A stretch of 24,038 nucleotides of DNA from JAIRTY01 sp050257395 (GTDB lineage Bacteria; Actinomycetota; Actinomycetes; Streptosporangiales; Streptosporangiaceae): NCBI GenBank assembly GCA_050257395.1, contig JBLMWU010000127.1, forward strand, positions 1-24,038, written 5' to 3'. Positions within the stretch are counted from its first letter, which is position 1, and the number at the start of each line of letters is the position of its first letter. The translations under genes and the position numbers were made by a program. Positions 7,123 through 14,613 of this stretch are shown here, one piece after another. Under the pieces are notes generated by a model. The model ran no database searches. It had not been told where the DNA came from and saw only the letters and a program-made list of their open reading frames with translations.

Positions 7123-8565
7123 TCAGCGCACCCGGGTGAGCTGCCCGGCCGGGCCGGGTGCCGCGCCCGCCGCCACCGCGGCGGCCGGCCGCTCCGGCGG
7201 GCACAGCGCGGGCGGGCGGGGCGGGGCGGCCAGCCCGGGGCCGGCCGTCGTGTCCCGGTGCGGGGCCGCCAGCGCCGGCCCCGCCGCCTCATCCGGCCGG
7301 GCCGCCAGCACGGGGGCCGCCGGGTCCCGGCCGACCGGGCAGGCCAGGCAGCGGGGGCCGCTGCGCGCGCCCCCCAGTTCGCTGCCCGGCACCCGGATGA
7401 CCTCGATGCCCGCCGCCTCGAGCCGCGCGTTGAGATCCACGTTCCGCTCCGGGCTGAGGAGCTGGCGGCTGCCGATGGCCAGCACCCCGCCTCCGTCGTC
7501 CCCCAGTTCCGGCGACGGCACGAACGGCCCGGTGCCCGCGCTGAGCAGGCGGACCGGGCCGGTTCCGAGCGCCTGGGCGGCGGCCTCCAGGAACGGCTGG
7601 GGCCGGGACACGTCGAGGCCGTCCGCGCCCGGGGTGACGACGTGCGCCGTCAGCGTGTAGGCCAGGCCCGGGTGCATCAGCAGGGTGCCGGGCTCGACGA
7701 CCGTGCAGAGCGTGTCGAGGCACGCGGTGATCCCGTGCCGGGCGGTCGGCACCACCAGCACGGCGTGGCTGAGGGCGGCCGCGAACAGCCGCCGGGCCAG
7801 CCGCTCCACCCCGGCCGGGCTGGTCCAGCCGCCGATGCCCGCCGCGGTCACGCCTGGCGCGAGCTGGAGCAGATCACCGCCGGCCAGCTGTTCCAGCCCG
7901 GGACCGTAGACGCGGGGCGCGCCCGCGAACCGCGGGTGGTGCGCGTAGACGGCCTGGATGAGCGCGGGCTCGCGGCTCCTGGCAGGCCCGGGCAGGCTGG
8001 CGACAGCCACCCCGTGCCCGAGCCAGGCGCTGGAATCGCGGGTGAACACCAGGCTGGGCAGCGGCTCGATGACGAAGTCGCCGCGCTCCAGCAGCCCGTA
8101 CACCAGGCCGCGGCCGGCCGGGAACTCCTCCTGGGTCAGCCCGGCGACCAGCACCCGGGCCAGCGATTCCGGGTCCAGGCCGTGCAGATGACCGGCCAGC
8201 CGGGTGCGCAGGTCGTCGCCCAGCCCGCCATCGCCGAGGGCCGAGGCGATGGCTTCCGTCCTGGCCTGCTGGTACTCGAGAACGTCCTGCAGCAGCTCGG
8301 TGAGGTAGAGCACCTCCACCCCGTGGTCGCGGAGCGCCTGGGCGAACGCGTCGTGCTCCTCCTGCGCCCGGGCCAGCCACGGCAGCCGGCCGAACAGCAG
8401 CCGCCGCTTGCTGCGCGGGGTGACCCGGGTGAGCTCGCTGCCCGGCCGGTGCAGCAGCGCACTGCGCAGACGGCCGGTCTCACTGTCCGCGCCGTGGGTG
8501 TGGCCCACTGATCCCCCCGCCGTCGCCGCGTCCCCGACCGGCTGATCCTCCGCAGGGAGTATCAC
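7123..8565 (-). CDS. Arginine deiminase-like protein with altered active-site residues
   Basis: 480 residues from GTG 8565 (GGGAA upstream); GTG 8508, behind GGGGGGA, would give a more usual N-terminus eight residues before SETGRLR. The guanidine-modifying fold is clear over its whole length: GADSETGRLRSALLHRPGSE, ALRDHGVEVLYLTELL, PLPSLVFTRDSSAWL, GGDLLQLAPGVTAAGIG, CLDTLCTVV, GIEVIRVPGSELG and GPRCLACPV. FTRD (Asp177) and the nucleophile Cys406 are kept, as is Arg401. By comparison with the known Pseudomonas enzyme, the Glu of EGGD is Ala228, the His of MHLD is Cys282 and the Arg of GERS is Trp247. It also carries about 70 extra Pro/Ala-rich residues after the Cys, where the family normally ends within about 12. 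Citrulline-forming activity is therefore doubtful; a divergent enzyme or a guanidine sensor is possible. Confidence 0.85.
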   Translation of the reverse strand: MILPAEDQPVGDAATAGGSVGHTHGADSETGRLRSALLHRPGSELTRVTPRSKRRLLFGRLPWLARAQEEHDAFAQALRDHGVEVLYLTELLQDVLEYQQARTEAIASALGDGGLGDDLRTRLAGHLHGLDPESLARVLVAGLTQEEFPAGRGLVYGLLERGDFVIEPLPSLVFTRDSSAWLGHGVAVASLPGPARSREPALIQAVYAHHPRFAGAPRVYGPGLEQLAGGDLLQLAPGVTAAGIGGWTSPAGVERLARRLFAAALSHAVLVVPTARHGITACLDTLCTVVEPGTLLMHPGLAYTLTAHVVTPGADGLDVSRPQPFLEAAAQALGTGPVRLLSAGTGPFVPSPELGDDGGGVLAIGSRQLLSPERNVDLNARLEAAGIEVIRVPGSELGGARSGPRCLACPVGRDPAAPVLAARPDEAAGPALAAPHRDTTAGPGLAAPPRPPALCPPERPAAAVAAGAAPGPAGQLTRVR

Positions 8566-8609
8566 CGCTTCCCGCGCCGGTTACGCCTGCGGTTATCCGG
8601 GAGCGCAGG

Positions 8610-9071
8610 TCACCGCTGTGCGCGGCCGCTCACCACGGCACGGTCGCCGGCGGCCGGCCGGCCGCCGTCTGGGCCGTGGCGGGGGGCGGGCAGGACGGCC
8701 CACACGGTGGTCCCGGTGTCCTCCGTGCTCACCCCCCAGCGGCAGGACAGGTACTCCACGATGGCCAGCCCCCGCCCGCCCAGGGAGGACAGCGACGGGC
8801 TGGCGGGCCGCGGCCGGGTGGCGCTGCCGCCGTCGCTCACGGTGATCTCCAGCGAGCCGCCGTTCAGCGCCCAGGTCACCTCCACCAGCGAGCCGGGCAG
8901 CGGCCTGGCGTGCCGGAGCGCGTTGCTCATCAGCTCGCTCACCACCAGGGCGGCATCGCCGACCGCGGCGGGGAAGACCCCGGCGTGCCGCAGATCCGCG
9001 CTCAGGCGCCAGCGGGCAGCGGCGACGCTGGCGGGCGCGTAGGGGAGCAGCACCGCGCTCGACCCGCTCAC
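8610..9071 (-). CDS. RsbW-like anti-sigma factor ATPase (HATPase_c domain)
   Basis: 153 residues, a single GHKL ATP-binding domain. The N-box is VVSELMSNALRHARP, the G1 box ITVSDGGSATRP and the G2 box LGGRGLAIVEYLSCRWG, ending GTTVWAVLP: the standard layout of actinobacterial RsbW-like serine kinases. In this family the protein either sequesters a sigma factor or phosphorylates a STAS antagonist. GTG 9071 is chosen; GTG 9053 is six codons in and lies 14 bases after GGAGGTGA, so the start is uncertain. A longer open frame continues upstream to 11324 but only as antisense to the membrane protein gene. It ends 44 bases before the arginine-deiminase-like gene and is divergent from the membrane protein at 9339. 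The STAS gene at 6726-7061 is the obvious candidate partner. Confidence 0.87.
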   Translation of the reverse strand: MSGSSAVLLPYAPASVAAARWRLSADLRHAGVFPAAVGDAALVVSELMSNALRHARPLPGSLVEVTWALNGGSLEITVSDGGSATRPRPASPSLSSLGGRGLAIVEYLSCRWGVSTEDTGTTVWAVLPAPRHGPDGGRPAAGDRAVVSGRAQR

Positions 9072-9338
9072 CTCCGATACACCCCGTCCCGCCCGTAAGG
9101 TTGCACGAAACCTGATACGAGCGGAAATGCCCCGCGGGCCTGTCCCGGAAACCGCCAACCGCATCCTTGGTCCCGGGAATGCGCGTGCGGGGAAAGCCCG
9201 GGGATGTCCCATCGGCAGGTCAGGTTTTGCCCCCGCTGCCTCGCTGAACGCCGCTGGCTGGCCGGCCGGCGGCGTATGCTTCGGGCCGAGCGCCGAGCCC
9301 GGGGGGATGGGCAGGCCCGCTGACACGCTGGACGGGGT
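9072..9338. other. Divergent intergenic region
   Basis: 267 bp between the RsbW-like gene (minus) and the first large membrane protein (plus); it should contain both promoters. I could not assign a convincing -10/-35 pair. A short CGGGC/GCCCG inverted repeat lies at 9282-9301, about 40 bases before the membrane protein start. Confidence 0.4.
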
Positions 9339-11330
9339 ATGGAGATGGAACGGGCAGGCCGGGACCAGCCTGCCCCGCCCGGCCCGCCCGCCGCCGGCAC
9401 ACTGGACGACCAGGGGGTGCCGCCGGGCGCGGGCCCGGATCAGGCGGCCCGGCGCCGCCCCGGGAACGGCCGGGACCCCGGCCGGCCCGCGGGCGCCGGC
9501 TCGTCCCGGGCCGGGCGGCTGAGCAGGCTGGCGCGGCATCCTTTCACCCGGCATGCCGCCCTGCTGCTCGCCTACGCCGCCGCCGGGGTGGCGGTGACCC
9601 TGCCGCGCGCCAGTTATCTGGCCGGCGGCCTGATCCCGTCCAACCGGGACAGCGCCAGCTATGTGTGGGGATTCTGGTGGGTCAGCCATCAGCTCCTGCA
9701 CCTGGGCAACCCGTGGTTCACGACCTACATGGCGGCGCCGGCCGGCATCCAGATCGGCTTCCACACCCTGATGCCGCTGCCCGGGCTGGTGATGACCCCC
9801 GTCACGCTGATCTTCGGCCCCGCGGCGTCGTACAACGCCCTGGTCCTGCTCACACCCGGGCTGCTGTGCTACGCGATGTACCGGGTCGCGCGGCTGTGGC
9901 TGCCCTCGGCCACCGGCGCGGTCGCGGCCGGGGCGTTCTTCGGCCTGTCCTCCATGCTCACCCAGCAGGCCTGGTACCACCTCAACATCGCGCTCGGGGC
10001 GCTGTTCCTGCCGCTGGCCCTGGAGGCGTCGGTCAGGCTGCGGCGCAGCCCCGGCACCCGGCAGGCGGTCATCCTCGGTGCCGTCATGGGCGCGGCGGTG
10101 CTCACCGACCAGGAATCGGCGGTGCTGGCCGCCATCCTCACCGCGCTCACCCTGGTGCCCTGGCTGCTGTACCGCCCGTCCTGGGCCAAGGTGCGGCCTG
10201 CCGCGCTCGCGGTCGCGGCGGGCGCCCTGATCGGCGGCCTGCAGATCGTCGCCATGATCCGGGAAGTGGCGGTGGGCGGCCTGACGATCGGCGCCCACAC
10301 CCTGGCGGTGTCCTACAAGCAGTACGGGATCGGGCTGCCGGGGATGTTCGCACCGGGCCCGCGGGTCTCGGACTTCGGGCTGAACGTCCTGGCGGGCCCG
10401 TTCCTGCACAGCCGGGACAACGAGCAGATGCCGATGTTCGGCAGCGTCCTGACGCTGCTCGCGGTCCTCGGGCTGGTGGCCGCCTGGCGGCGGCGCAGCG
10501 CCTGGAAACTGGGGGCACTCTGGCTGGGGTGCGCCGCGCTGGCCCTCGGCACCTCGCTGTGGATCGGCAAAGTCCAGTACCTGCCGCTGATGTCGTGGTG
10601 GCATCAGGTCCGCATCTCCAACCTCATGCCCTACACGTGGTTCATCCGCATCCCCGGGCTGTCCAGTTTCCGGGAGGCCGACCGGCTGGCGATCCTGGGC
10701 ATGGTGCCCGCCGCCCTGCTGGCCGGCGCGGCAGTGGACTGGCTGCGCCGCCACGCCCGGCCGCGGGCCGTGCTGGCGGGCGGCCTCGTCATCGTGGCCG
10801 CGGCCGGGCTGCTCGAGGCGGGGTACTCCGGGGCCAAGTGGGCCAGCGGCAAGCCCCGGATCGGGACCATCGAGACCGCCTACCCGGCGCTGGACGGCCC
10901 GATCGCGGCTGACCGCTCCGGCTCGATCGTGGTGGACCTGCCGTTCGGGATCCGGGGCGGGATACCCGTCTACGGGCTGCCCTTCTACCCCAAGGCGCTG
11001 GTGATGGCCACCGCGGACGGCCACCCGCGGGCGATCGGCTACGTGTCCCGGCTGCCCATCCCGGCCATGAAGGCCATGAACGCGCACCCGTTCTACGCCA
11101 GCCTGGTACGGGTCCAGCACGGGCTGCCGGCCGGGCCCGCCCGGGTGGCGGCCGCCCGCCAGGACCTGCTCCGCCTGCACGTGGGCTGGGTGGTCGTCTG
11201 GCGGCGGAACCCGAACGTGCAGGCGTCGGTGCTGCCGTTCCTCAGGAAGGTGGGCCTGCGGTACGCCTACCGGGTGGGCAGCGTGCTGGTCTACCGCCCC
11301 CCGCCGCCGCAGGGCGCCAGCCACGGGTAA
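9339..11330 (+). CDS. Polytopic membrane protein, possible GT-C-type glycosyltransferase (paralogue 1)
   Basis: 663 residues. About 60 Pro/Gly/Arg-rich cytoplasmic residues precede roughly ten hydrophobic segments beginning AALLLAYAAAGVAVTL. The first external loop carries NRDSASYVWGFWWVSHQLL and HLGNPWFTTYMAAP; an acidic residue in this loop is the usual catalytic position of GT-C polyprenyl-sugar-dependent transferases. Further conserved stretches shared with the next gene are LLCYAMYR-ARLWLP, VAAGAFFGLSS, LTDQESAV, SSFREADRLAILG and ALDGPIAADRSGSIVVDLPFGIRGG. The FREADR/Leu-rich helix followed by a soluble D-P-F-G region recalls PTPS-related/YfhO-like membrane proteins. No exact family is recognised; a role in surface glycan assembly is inference. 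ATG 9339 or 9345 may be the start; GGGG at 9334-9337 fits 9345 better. Confidence 0.82.
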   Translation: MEMERAGRDQPAPPGPPAAGTLDDQGVPPGAGPDQAARRRPGNGRDPGRPAGAGSSRAGRLSRLARHPFTRHAALLLAYAAAGVAVTLPRASYLAGGLIPSNRDSASYVWGFWWVSHQLLHLGNPWFTTYMAAPAGIQIGFHTLMPLPGLVMTPVTLIFGPAASYNALVLLTPGLLCYAMYRVARLWLPSATGAVAAGAFFGLSSMLTQQAWYHLNIALGALFLPLALEASVRLRRSPGTRQAVILGAVMGAAVLTDQESAVLAAILTALTLVPWLLYRPSWAKVRPAALAVAAGALIGGLQIVAMIREVAVGGLTIGAHTLAVSYKQYGIGLPGMFAPGPRVSDFGLNVLAGPFLHSRDNEQMPMFGSVLTLLAVLGLVAAWRRRSAWKLGALWLGCAALALGTSLWIGKVQYLPLMSWWHQVRISNLMPYTWFIRIPGLSSFREADRLAILGMVPAALLAGAAVDWLRRHARPRAVLAGGLVIVAAAGLLEAGYSGAKWASGKPRIGTIETAYPALDGPIAADRSGSIVVDLPFGIRGGIPVYGLPFYPKALVMATADGHPRAIGYVSRLPIPAMKAMNAHPFYASLVRVQHGLPAGPARVAAARQDLLRLHVGWVVVWRRNPNVQASVLPFLRKVGLRYAYRVGSVLVYRPPPPQGASHG

Positions 11331-11749
11331 TTCGGGCAGCCGGGCAATTCCGGCTGGGCCGCGCGGATATCGCCGGTGTTACGCAGGCGTCATTCCTGCA
11401 CGGGGCGCCCGCAGGCTCCGCCGCCCGAAAGCGGGCTGGCCGGGCAAGTCAGGTTCAACCGGCCCCGTCTGGGTAATATCCCCTGGTCAGCGCGTAAACC
11501 TTGATCCGTGGCGTACGCGCATGAGCGGGCCTGCCACGGCTAACATGGCTCGCGGGGATCGCCTGGAACTCGCGCCGGGGGGCGTTGCGGTTACCGGGGT
11601 TCATGGCACCGCCGGCATTTATGACCAAGATTTGCCATCCTCATAACTGAGCCCTTTCATACGCCGTGGAAAAATCCTGCCGTATAGGACAGCTACGTCC
11701 AGCCCTGGTCGCGGGCCACCTGAGGATGCGTAGTCGCGGGGGGGAGCGG
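11331..11749. other. Intergenic region between the two paralogous membrane protein genes
   Basis: 419 bp with no supported gene. It contains the hairpins at 11337-11356 and 11423-11436 and a 7-bp inverted repeat CCGTGGC/GCCACGG (11506-11512 and 11533-11539, 20-nt loop). Its distal part (about 11610-11700) is clearly more AT-rich than the surroundings and probably holds the promoter of the second membrane gene; no definite promoter box was identified. Confidence 0.5.
11337..11356 (+). terminator. Hairpin just after the first membrane protein gene
   Basis: CAGCCGG (11337-11343) pairs with CCGGCTG (11350-11356) around a 6-nt loop, starting 7 bases after the stop codon. No U-run follows. A second small hairpin, GCCCG/CGGGC with a four-base loop, lies at 11423-11436. 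Confidence 0.5.
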
Positions 11750-13987
11750 ATGGATCGGAAGGGCCCTGACCCGTCCGGGCGGTGGCCCCGTTCGGCCGGC
11801 ATCATCGAGCCGCTCCGTGGCCCGGCGCCGGCCGGGGCCCGCCCTGCCACCCGCCCGGACCCGGTGACGGGCCAGCGGCCCGCCGCGGGCTCCGGGTGGG
11901 ATCGCAGCCGGCCTGCCGGGGTCATCGAACTGCCCCGCCCGGCCGTATCGCCGCCGCCACCCCGGCCCGCGCCGCCGGCTGCCCGGCGGCTCACGGCCGG
12001 CCCGGCCGCCCGCCAGGCCGTCCTGCTGCTCGGCTACCTGGCCGCCGGCCTGGCGGTGACCTGGCCCCGGGCTCTCTACCTGGCGGGGCACCTGCCGAAG
12101 CTGCGGGATGCGGGCGGTTACGTCTGGGATTTCTGGTGGGTGGCCCGCCAGCTCAGCCACCTGGGGAACCCCTGGTTCACCGACCATATGGCGGCACCGC
12201 TGGGCTCCTGGCTCGGCTACCACACGCTGATGCCGCTGCCGGCGGCGCTGCTCACCCCGGTCACGCTCGCCTTCGGGCCCAGCGCCGCGTACAACCTGCT
12301 GTCCGTCCTCTGCCCGGGGCTGCTGTGCTACGCCATGTACCGGGCGGCCCGGCTGTGGCTGCCCGCCAGCGGCGCCGTCGCCGCGGGGGCGTTCTTCGGC
12401 CTGTCCACGATCCTGACCTGGCGCAGCTGGTACGAGGTGAATCTGGCGGCGGGCGCGCTGTTCTTCCCGCTGGCGCTGGAGGCGGTGGTCCGGCTGCGCC
12501 GCAGGCCCGGCCGGAAGCGGGCGGTCATCCTCGGCCTGGTGCTGGGCGGCGTGCTGCTGACCGACCAGGAATCGGCGGTCATGACCGTGCTCCTGACCGC
12601 GCTGGCGCTGCTGCCCTGGCTCGGGCTCCCGCGGCTGCGCTGGCCGGCGCTGCCGCGGCTGGCCTGGCCGGCGGCAGGCTGGGCCCGCGCACACGGCTGG
12701 CCGGCCCGCCCGCCGCGGCGCGGCGCGGGCTGGCGGCCCTGGCTGACCCGCCTGGGCCTGGCGGCGGGCGCGGGCGGCGTGGCGGCGGCGGTGGCCTTCC
12801 CGCAGCTCATCGCCATGGCTCAGCAGGGGCCCAGCGGTGGGGCGGCGTCGTCCGCGCAGGTGGTGGCGGCGGACTACGTGGGTTCCGGGGCCAGCCTGCT
12901 GCAGCTGTTCGCCCCTTCCCCCCGGGTGGCGAGTTTCGGCCTGACCGGCCTGGCGGCCCCCTACGAGCACGGCGGCCCGGCCAACCTGGTGATGGTGGGC
13001 TACGGCACAGTGGTGAGCCTGCTGGCGGTGCTCGGGCTGGCGGTGGCCTGGCGGCGGCGCAGCGCCCGGCTGCTGGCGCTGCTGTGGGGCGCCTGCAGCC
13101 TGCTCGCGCTGGGCACCGCACCGTGGATCGCAGGCCGCCGGATCGTGATCTTCCCTCAGGTGTGGCACGGGGTCAGGGTCTCCGCCCTGATGCCGTTCAC
13201 CTGGCTGGTGCAGCTGCCCGGGCTGGCGAACTTCCGGGAGGCCGACCGGTTCACCGAACTCGGGCTGGTGGGTGCCGCCCTGCTGGCGGGGGCGGCGGTC
13301 GCGTGGCTGGCCGCCCATGCCAGGCCGGTGCTGGCGGTCGCGCTCGTGCTCGGGGTCCTGGAGGCGGGCTGGGCCGGCAACCCGGCGGGGCCGGTCCACA
13401 TCGGGGTCATGCCGGCCGCGCTGCCCGCGCTGGACGGGCCGATCGCGGCTGACCGGTCAAGCTCGGTCGTCGTCGATGTGCCGTTCGGCATCCGCGGCGG
13501 CCTGCCGGTGCTGGGCGGGGCGTTCCCGCCGATGGCGATGGTGCTGGCGACCGCGGACGGCCATCCGCGCGGAGACGCGTTCGTCTCCCGCATTCCCGAA
13601 CGCGTCCGGGCCCGGATCAGGGCCATCCCGTTCTACGCGGCGCTGCTGGAAGCACAGGGCGGGCCGATCGCCAACACGCCCGCAGACCTGCGGGCGGCGG
13701 TCCGCAGCGCCCGCCGTCTGCACATCGGCTGGGTGGTGGACTGGGAGCGCAACCCGATCGTGGGCAGCTACCTGTACGAGACCGGGTTCCGGCTGGCCTA
13801 CCGGGCGGGCGGCGCGTCCGTCTACCGGCCGCGGGCGGGACGGCCGGGCCCGGCCGGCTGGTGGCGGCCGCCGCACTGGTACCGGCACGGGCTGTTCAGC
13901 CTGCGCCCGCTGCTGCCCCAGCCGGGCCGGCCGCCCCGGGACCGCCCGGCCGCGCCGCACCAGCCCACGCCGCCCTGGAACGGGTGA
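11750..13987 (+). CDS. Polytopic membrane protein, possible GT-C-type glycosyltransferase (paralogue 2)
   Basis: 745 residues from ATG 11750, just after a G-rich ribosome site at 11738-11746; in-frame GTG 11666 and ATG 11726 would extend it by 28 or 8 residues. Clear paralogue of the preceding gene, collinear over nearly its whole length: RDAGGYVWDFWWVARQLSHLG, GYHTLMPLP, LLCYAMYRAARLWLP, VAAGAFFGLSTILT, LLTDQESAV, ANFREADRFTELG, DGPIAADRSSSVVVDVPFG and VLATADGHPRG. It differs by a longer Pro/Arg N-terminus, an Arg/Trp/Pro-rich insertion of about 38 residues in one loop (near residues 294-332, containing an 8-codon tandem duplication), and an extra Pro-rich C-terminal tail of about 45 residues. 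Its stop is 4 bases from the stop of the convergent MarR gene. A GT-C role is inferred as for its neighbour. Confidence 0.82.
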   Translation: MDRKGPDPSGRWPRSAGIIEPLRGPAPAGARPATRPDPVTGQRPAAGSGWDRSRPAGVIELPRPAVSPPPPRPAPPAARRLTAGPAARQAVLLLGYLAAGLAVTWPRALYLAGHLPKLRDAGGYVWDFWWVARQLSHLGNPWFTDHMAAPLGSWLGYHTLMPLPAALLTPVTLAFGPSAAYNLLSVLCPGLLCYAMYRAARLWLPASGAVAAGAFFGLSTILTWRSWYEVNLAAGALFFPLALEAVVRLRRRPGRKRAVILGLVLGGVLLTDQESAVMTVLLTALALLPWLGLPRLRWPALPRLAWPAAGWARAHGWPARPPRRGAGWRPWLTRLGLAAGAGGVAAAVAFPQLIAMAQQGPSGGAASSAQVVAADYVGSGASLLQLFAPSPRVASFGLTGLAAPYEHGGPANLVMVGYGTVVSLLAVLGLAVAWRRRSARLLALLWGACSLLALGTAPWIAGRRIVIFPQVWHGVRVSALMPFTWLVQLPGLANFREADRFTELGLVGAALLAGAAVAWLAAHARPVLAVALVLGVLEAGWAGNPAGPVHIGVMPAALPALDGPIAADRSSSVVVDVPFGIRGGLPVLGGAFPPMAMVLATADGHPRGDAFVSRIPERVRARIRAIPFYAALLEAQGGPIANTPADLRAAVRSARRLHIGWVVDWERNPIVGSYLYETGFRLAYRAGGASVYRPRAGRPGPAGWWRPPHWYRHGLFSLRPLLPQPGRPPRDRPAAPHQPTPPWNG
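12629..12676 (+). repeat. 24-bp tandem duplication inside membrane paralogue 2
   Basis: Two adjacent 24-bp units (12629-12652 and 12653-12676), both starting CCGCGGCTG, encode LPRLRWPA and LPRLAWPA. They lie in the loop insertion that the first paralogue lacks. Confidence 0.75.
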
Positions 13988-13991
13988 CGCC

Positions 13992-14486
13992 TCAGGCCAC
14001 GGGCGGAGTCGCCTGCGGTGCGGGCGGGGAGTCGCCGAGCAGTCCCTCCGCGGCCAGGCCGCGCACCAGGCCGCGCAGGCCCGCGGCCAGGCCGGCCCTT
14101 TCCTCTGCCGACAGGGACGCGAGGATCCGCTCCTGCCGCGACTGGTAGGCCCGCCACACCCGGCCGGCCACGGCCCGCCCCTCGGGGGTGAGGTACAGCC
14201 GCACGAAACGCTGGTTCTCCTCGTCCCGGCCGCGCCGGAGCCAGCCCTTGCGCTCCAGGCCCGCGGCGAGCCGGCTCACGGTGCTCTTCTCCAGGCCGAG
14301 CAGGGTGGCCAGCTCGCCCTGGGCGATGCCACGGGCCGCCAGCAGCTCGACCAGCGCCCTGGCCTCCGACACCGACACCACGGCCGCGTCCGTCGCTGGG
14401 TCCGCGCCGCCCCGGGCCGGGCCCACCAGCTGCAGCAGCTGGGTGAGCAGCGGCTCCAGCTCCGCGTCGGATGGTGATGGGTCCAC
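13992..14486 (-). CDS. MarR family transcriptional regulator
   Basis: 164 residues from GTG 14486; the open frame extends further upstream, but that part crosses the operators and has no family similarity. The winged helix is typical: GIAQGELATLLGLEKSTVSRLAAGLERKGW as helix-turn-helix, then RGRDEENQRFVRLYLTPEGRAV as the wing (D-x-R region). It is flanked by dimerisation helices LEPLLTQLLQLVG and GLAAGLRGLVRGLAAEG. MarR proteins bind palindromes as dimers and usually repress their own gene and a divergent one. Here the divergent neighbour is the Wzm/Wzt exporter operon, and two matching palindromes lie between them. No clear ribosome site precedes the GTG, but TACAAC sits 6 bases upstream on the minus strand, so a leaderless mRNA is possible. 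The effector is unknown. Confidence 0.88.
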   Translation of the reverse strand: MDPSPSDAELEPLLTQLLQLVGPARGGADPATDAAVVSVSEARALVELLAARGIAQGELATLLGLEKSTVSRLAAGLERKGWLRRGRDEENQRFVRLYLTPEGRAVAGRVWRAYQSRQERILASLSAEERAGLAAGLRGLVRGLAAEGLLGDSPPAPQATPPVA

Positions 14487-14491
14487 GTGAC

Positions 14492-14508
14492 AGTTGTACC
14501 GCACAACT
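14492..14508. promoter_or_regulatory. Candidate MarR operator 1
   Basis: AGTTGTACCGCACAACT, an AGTTG-N7-CAACT palindrome 6 bases upstream of the MarR start codon. The same half-sites recur 44 bp away, about four helical turns. A MarR dimer bound here would block expression of its own gene. Confidence 0.7.
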
Positions 14509-14535
14509 CGCCAGATGATACGGTCTCCGGGTGAT

Positions 14536-14552
14536 AGTTGCGCCCTACAACT
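14536..14552. promoter_or_regulatory. Candidate MarR operator 2
   Basis: AGTTGCGCCCTACAACT shares the AGTTG-N7-CAACT form with operator 1 and has the same 17-bp length. It lies 62 bases upstream of the preferred exporter start and next to an alternative ATG at 14554. Confidence 0.7.
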
Positions 14553-14600
14553 CATGGCGCCCGGGCGATCCCTCCGCCAGCGGCGTGCCCCTGCGACCCC

Positions 14601-14606
14601 TAAGCT
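14601..14606 (+). promoter_or_regulatory. Possible -10 box for a leaderless exporter transcript
   Basis: TAAGCT fits the TANNNT actinobacterial -10 and is 7 bases from the GTG start at 14614, which has no Shine-Dalgarno sequence. This spacing would place the first transcribed base on the start codon. Confidence 0.35.
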
Positions 14607-14613
14607 CACGGTT

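Noticed and set aside
9072..11324. Upstream extension of the RsbW-like frame to about 900 codons
   Set aside because: Only the last 153 codons match a family. The rest is antisense to the first membrane protein and reads as His/Gln/Arg/Pro low complexity.
11440..11470. GGTTCAAC stretch resembling a tRNA T-loop
   Set aside because: The flanking bases cannot form a T-stem and no acceptor, D or anticodon arms are found around it.
11693..13399. Minus-strand open frame of about 570 codons
   Set aside because: Antisense shadow of the second membrane protein; no recognisable domain and biased composition.
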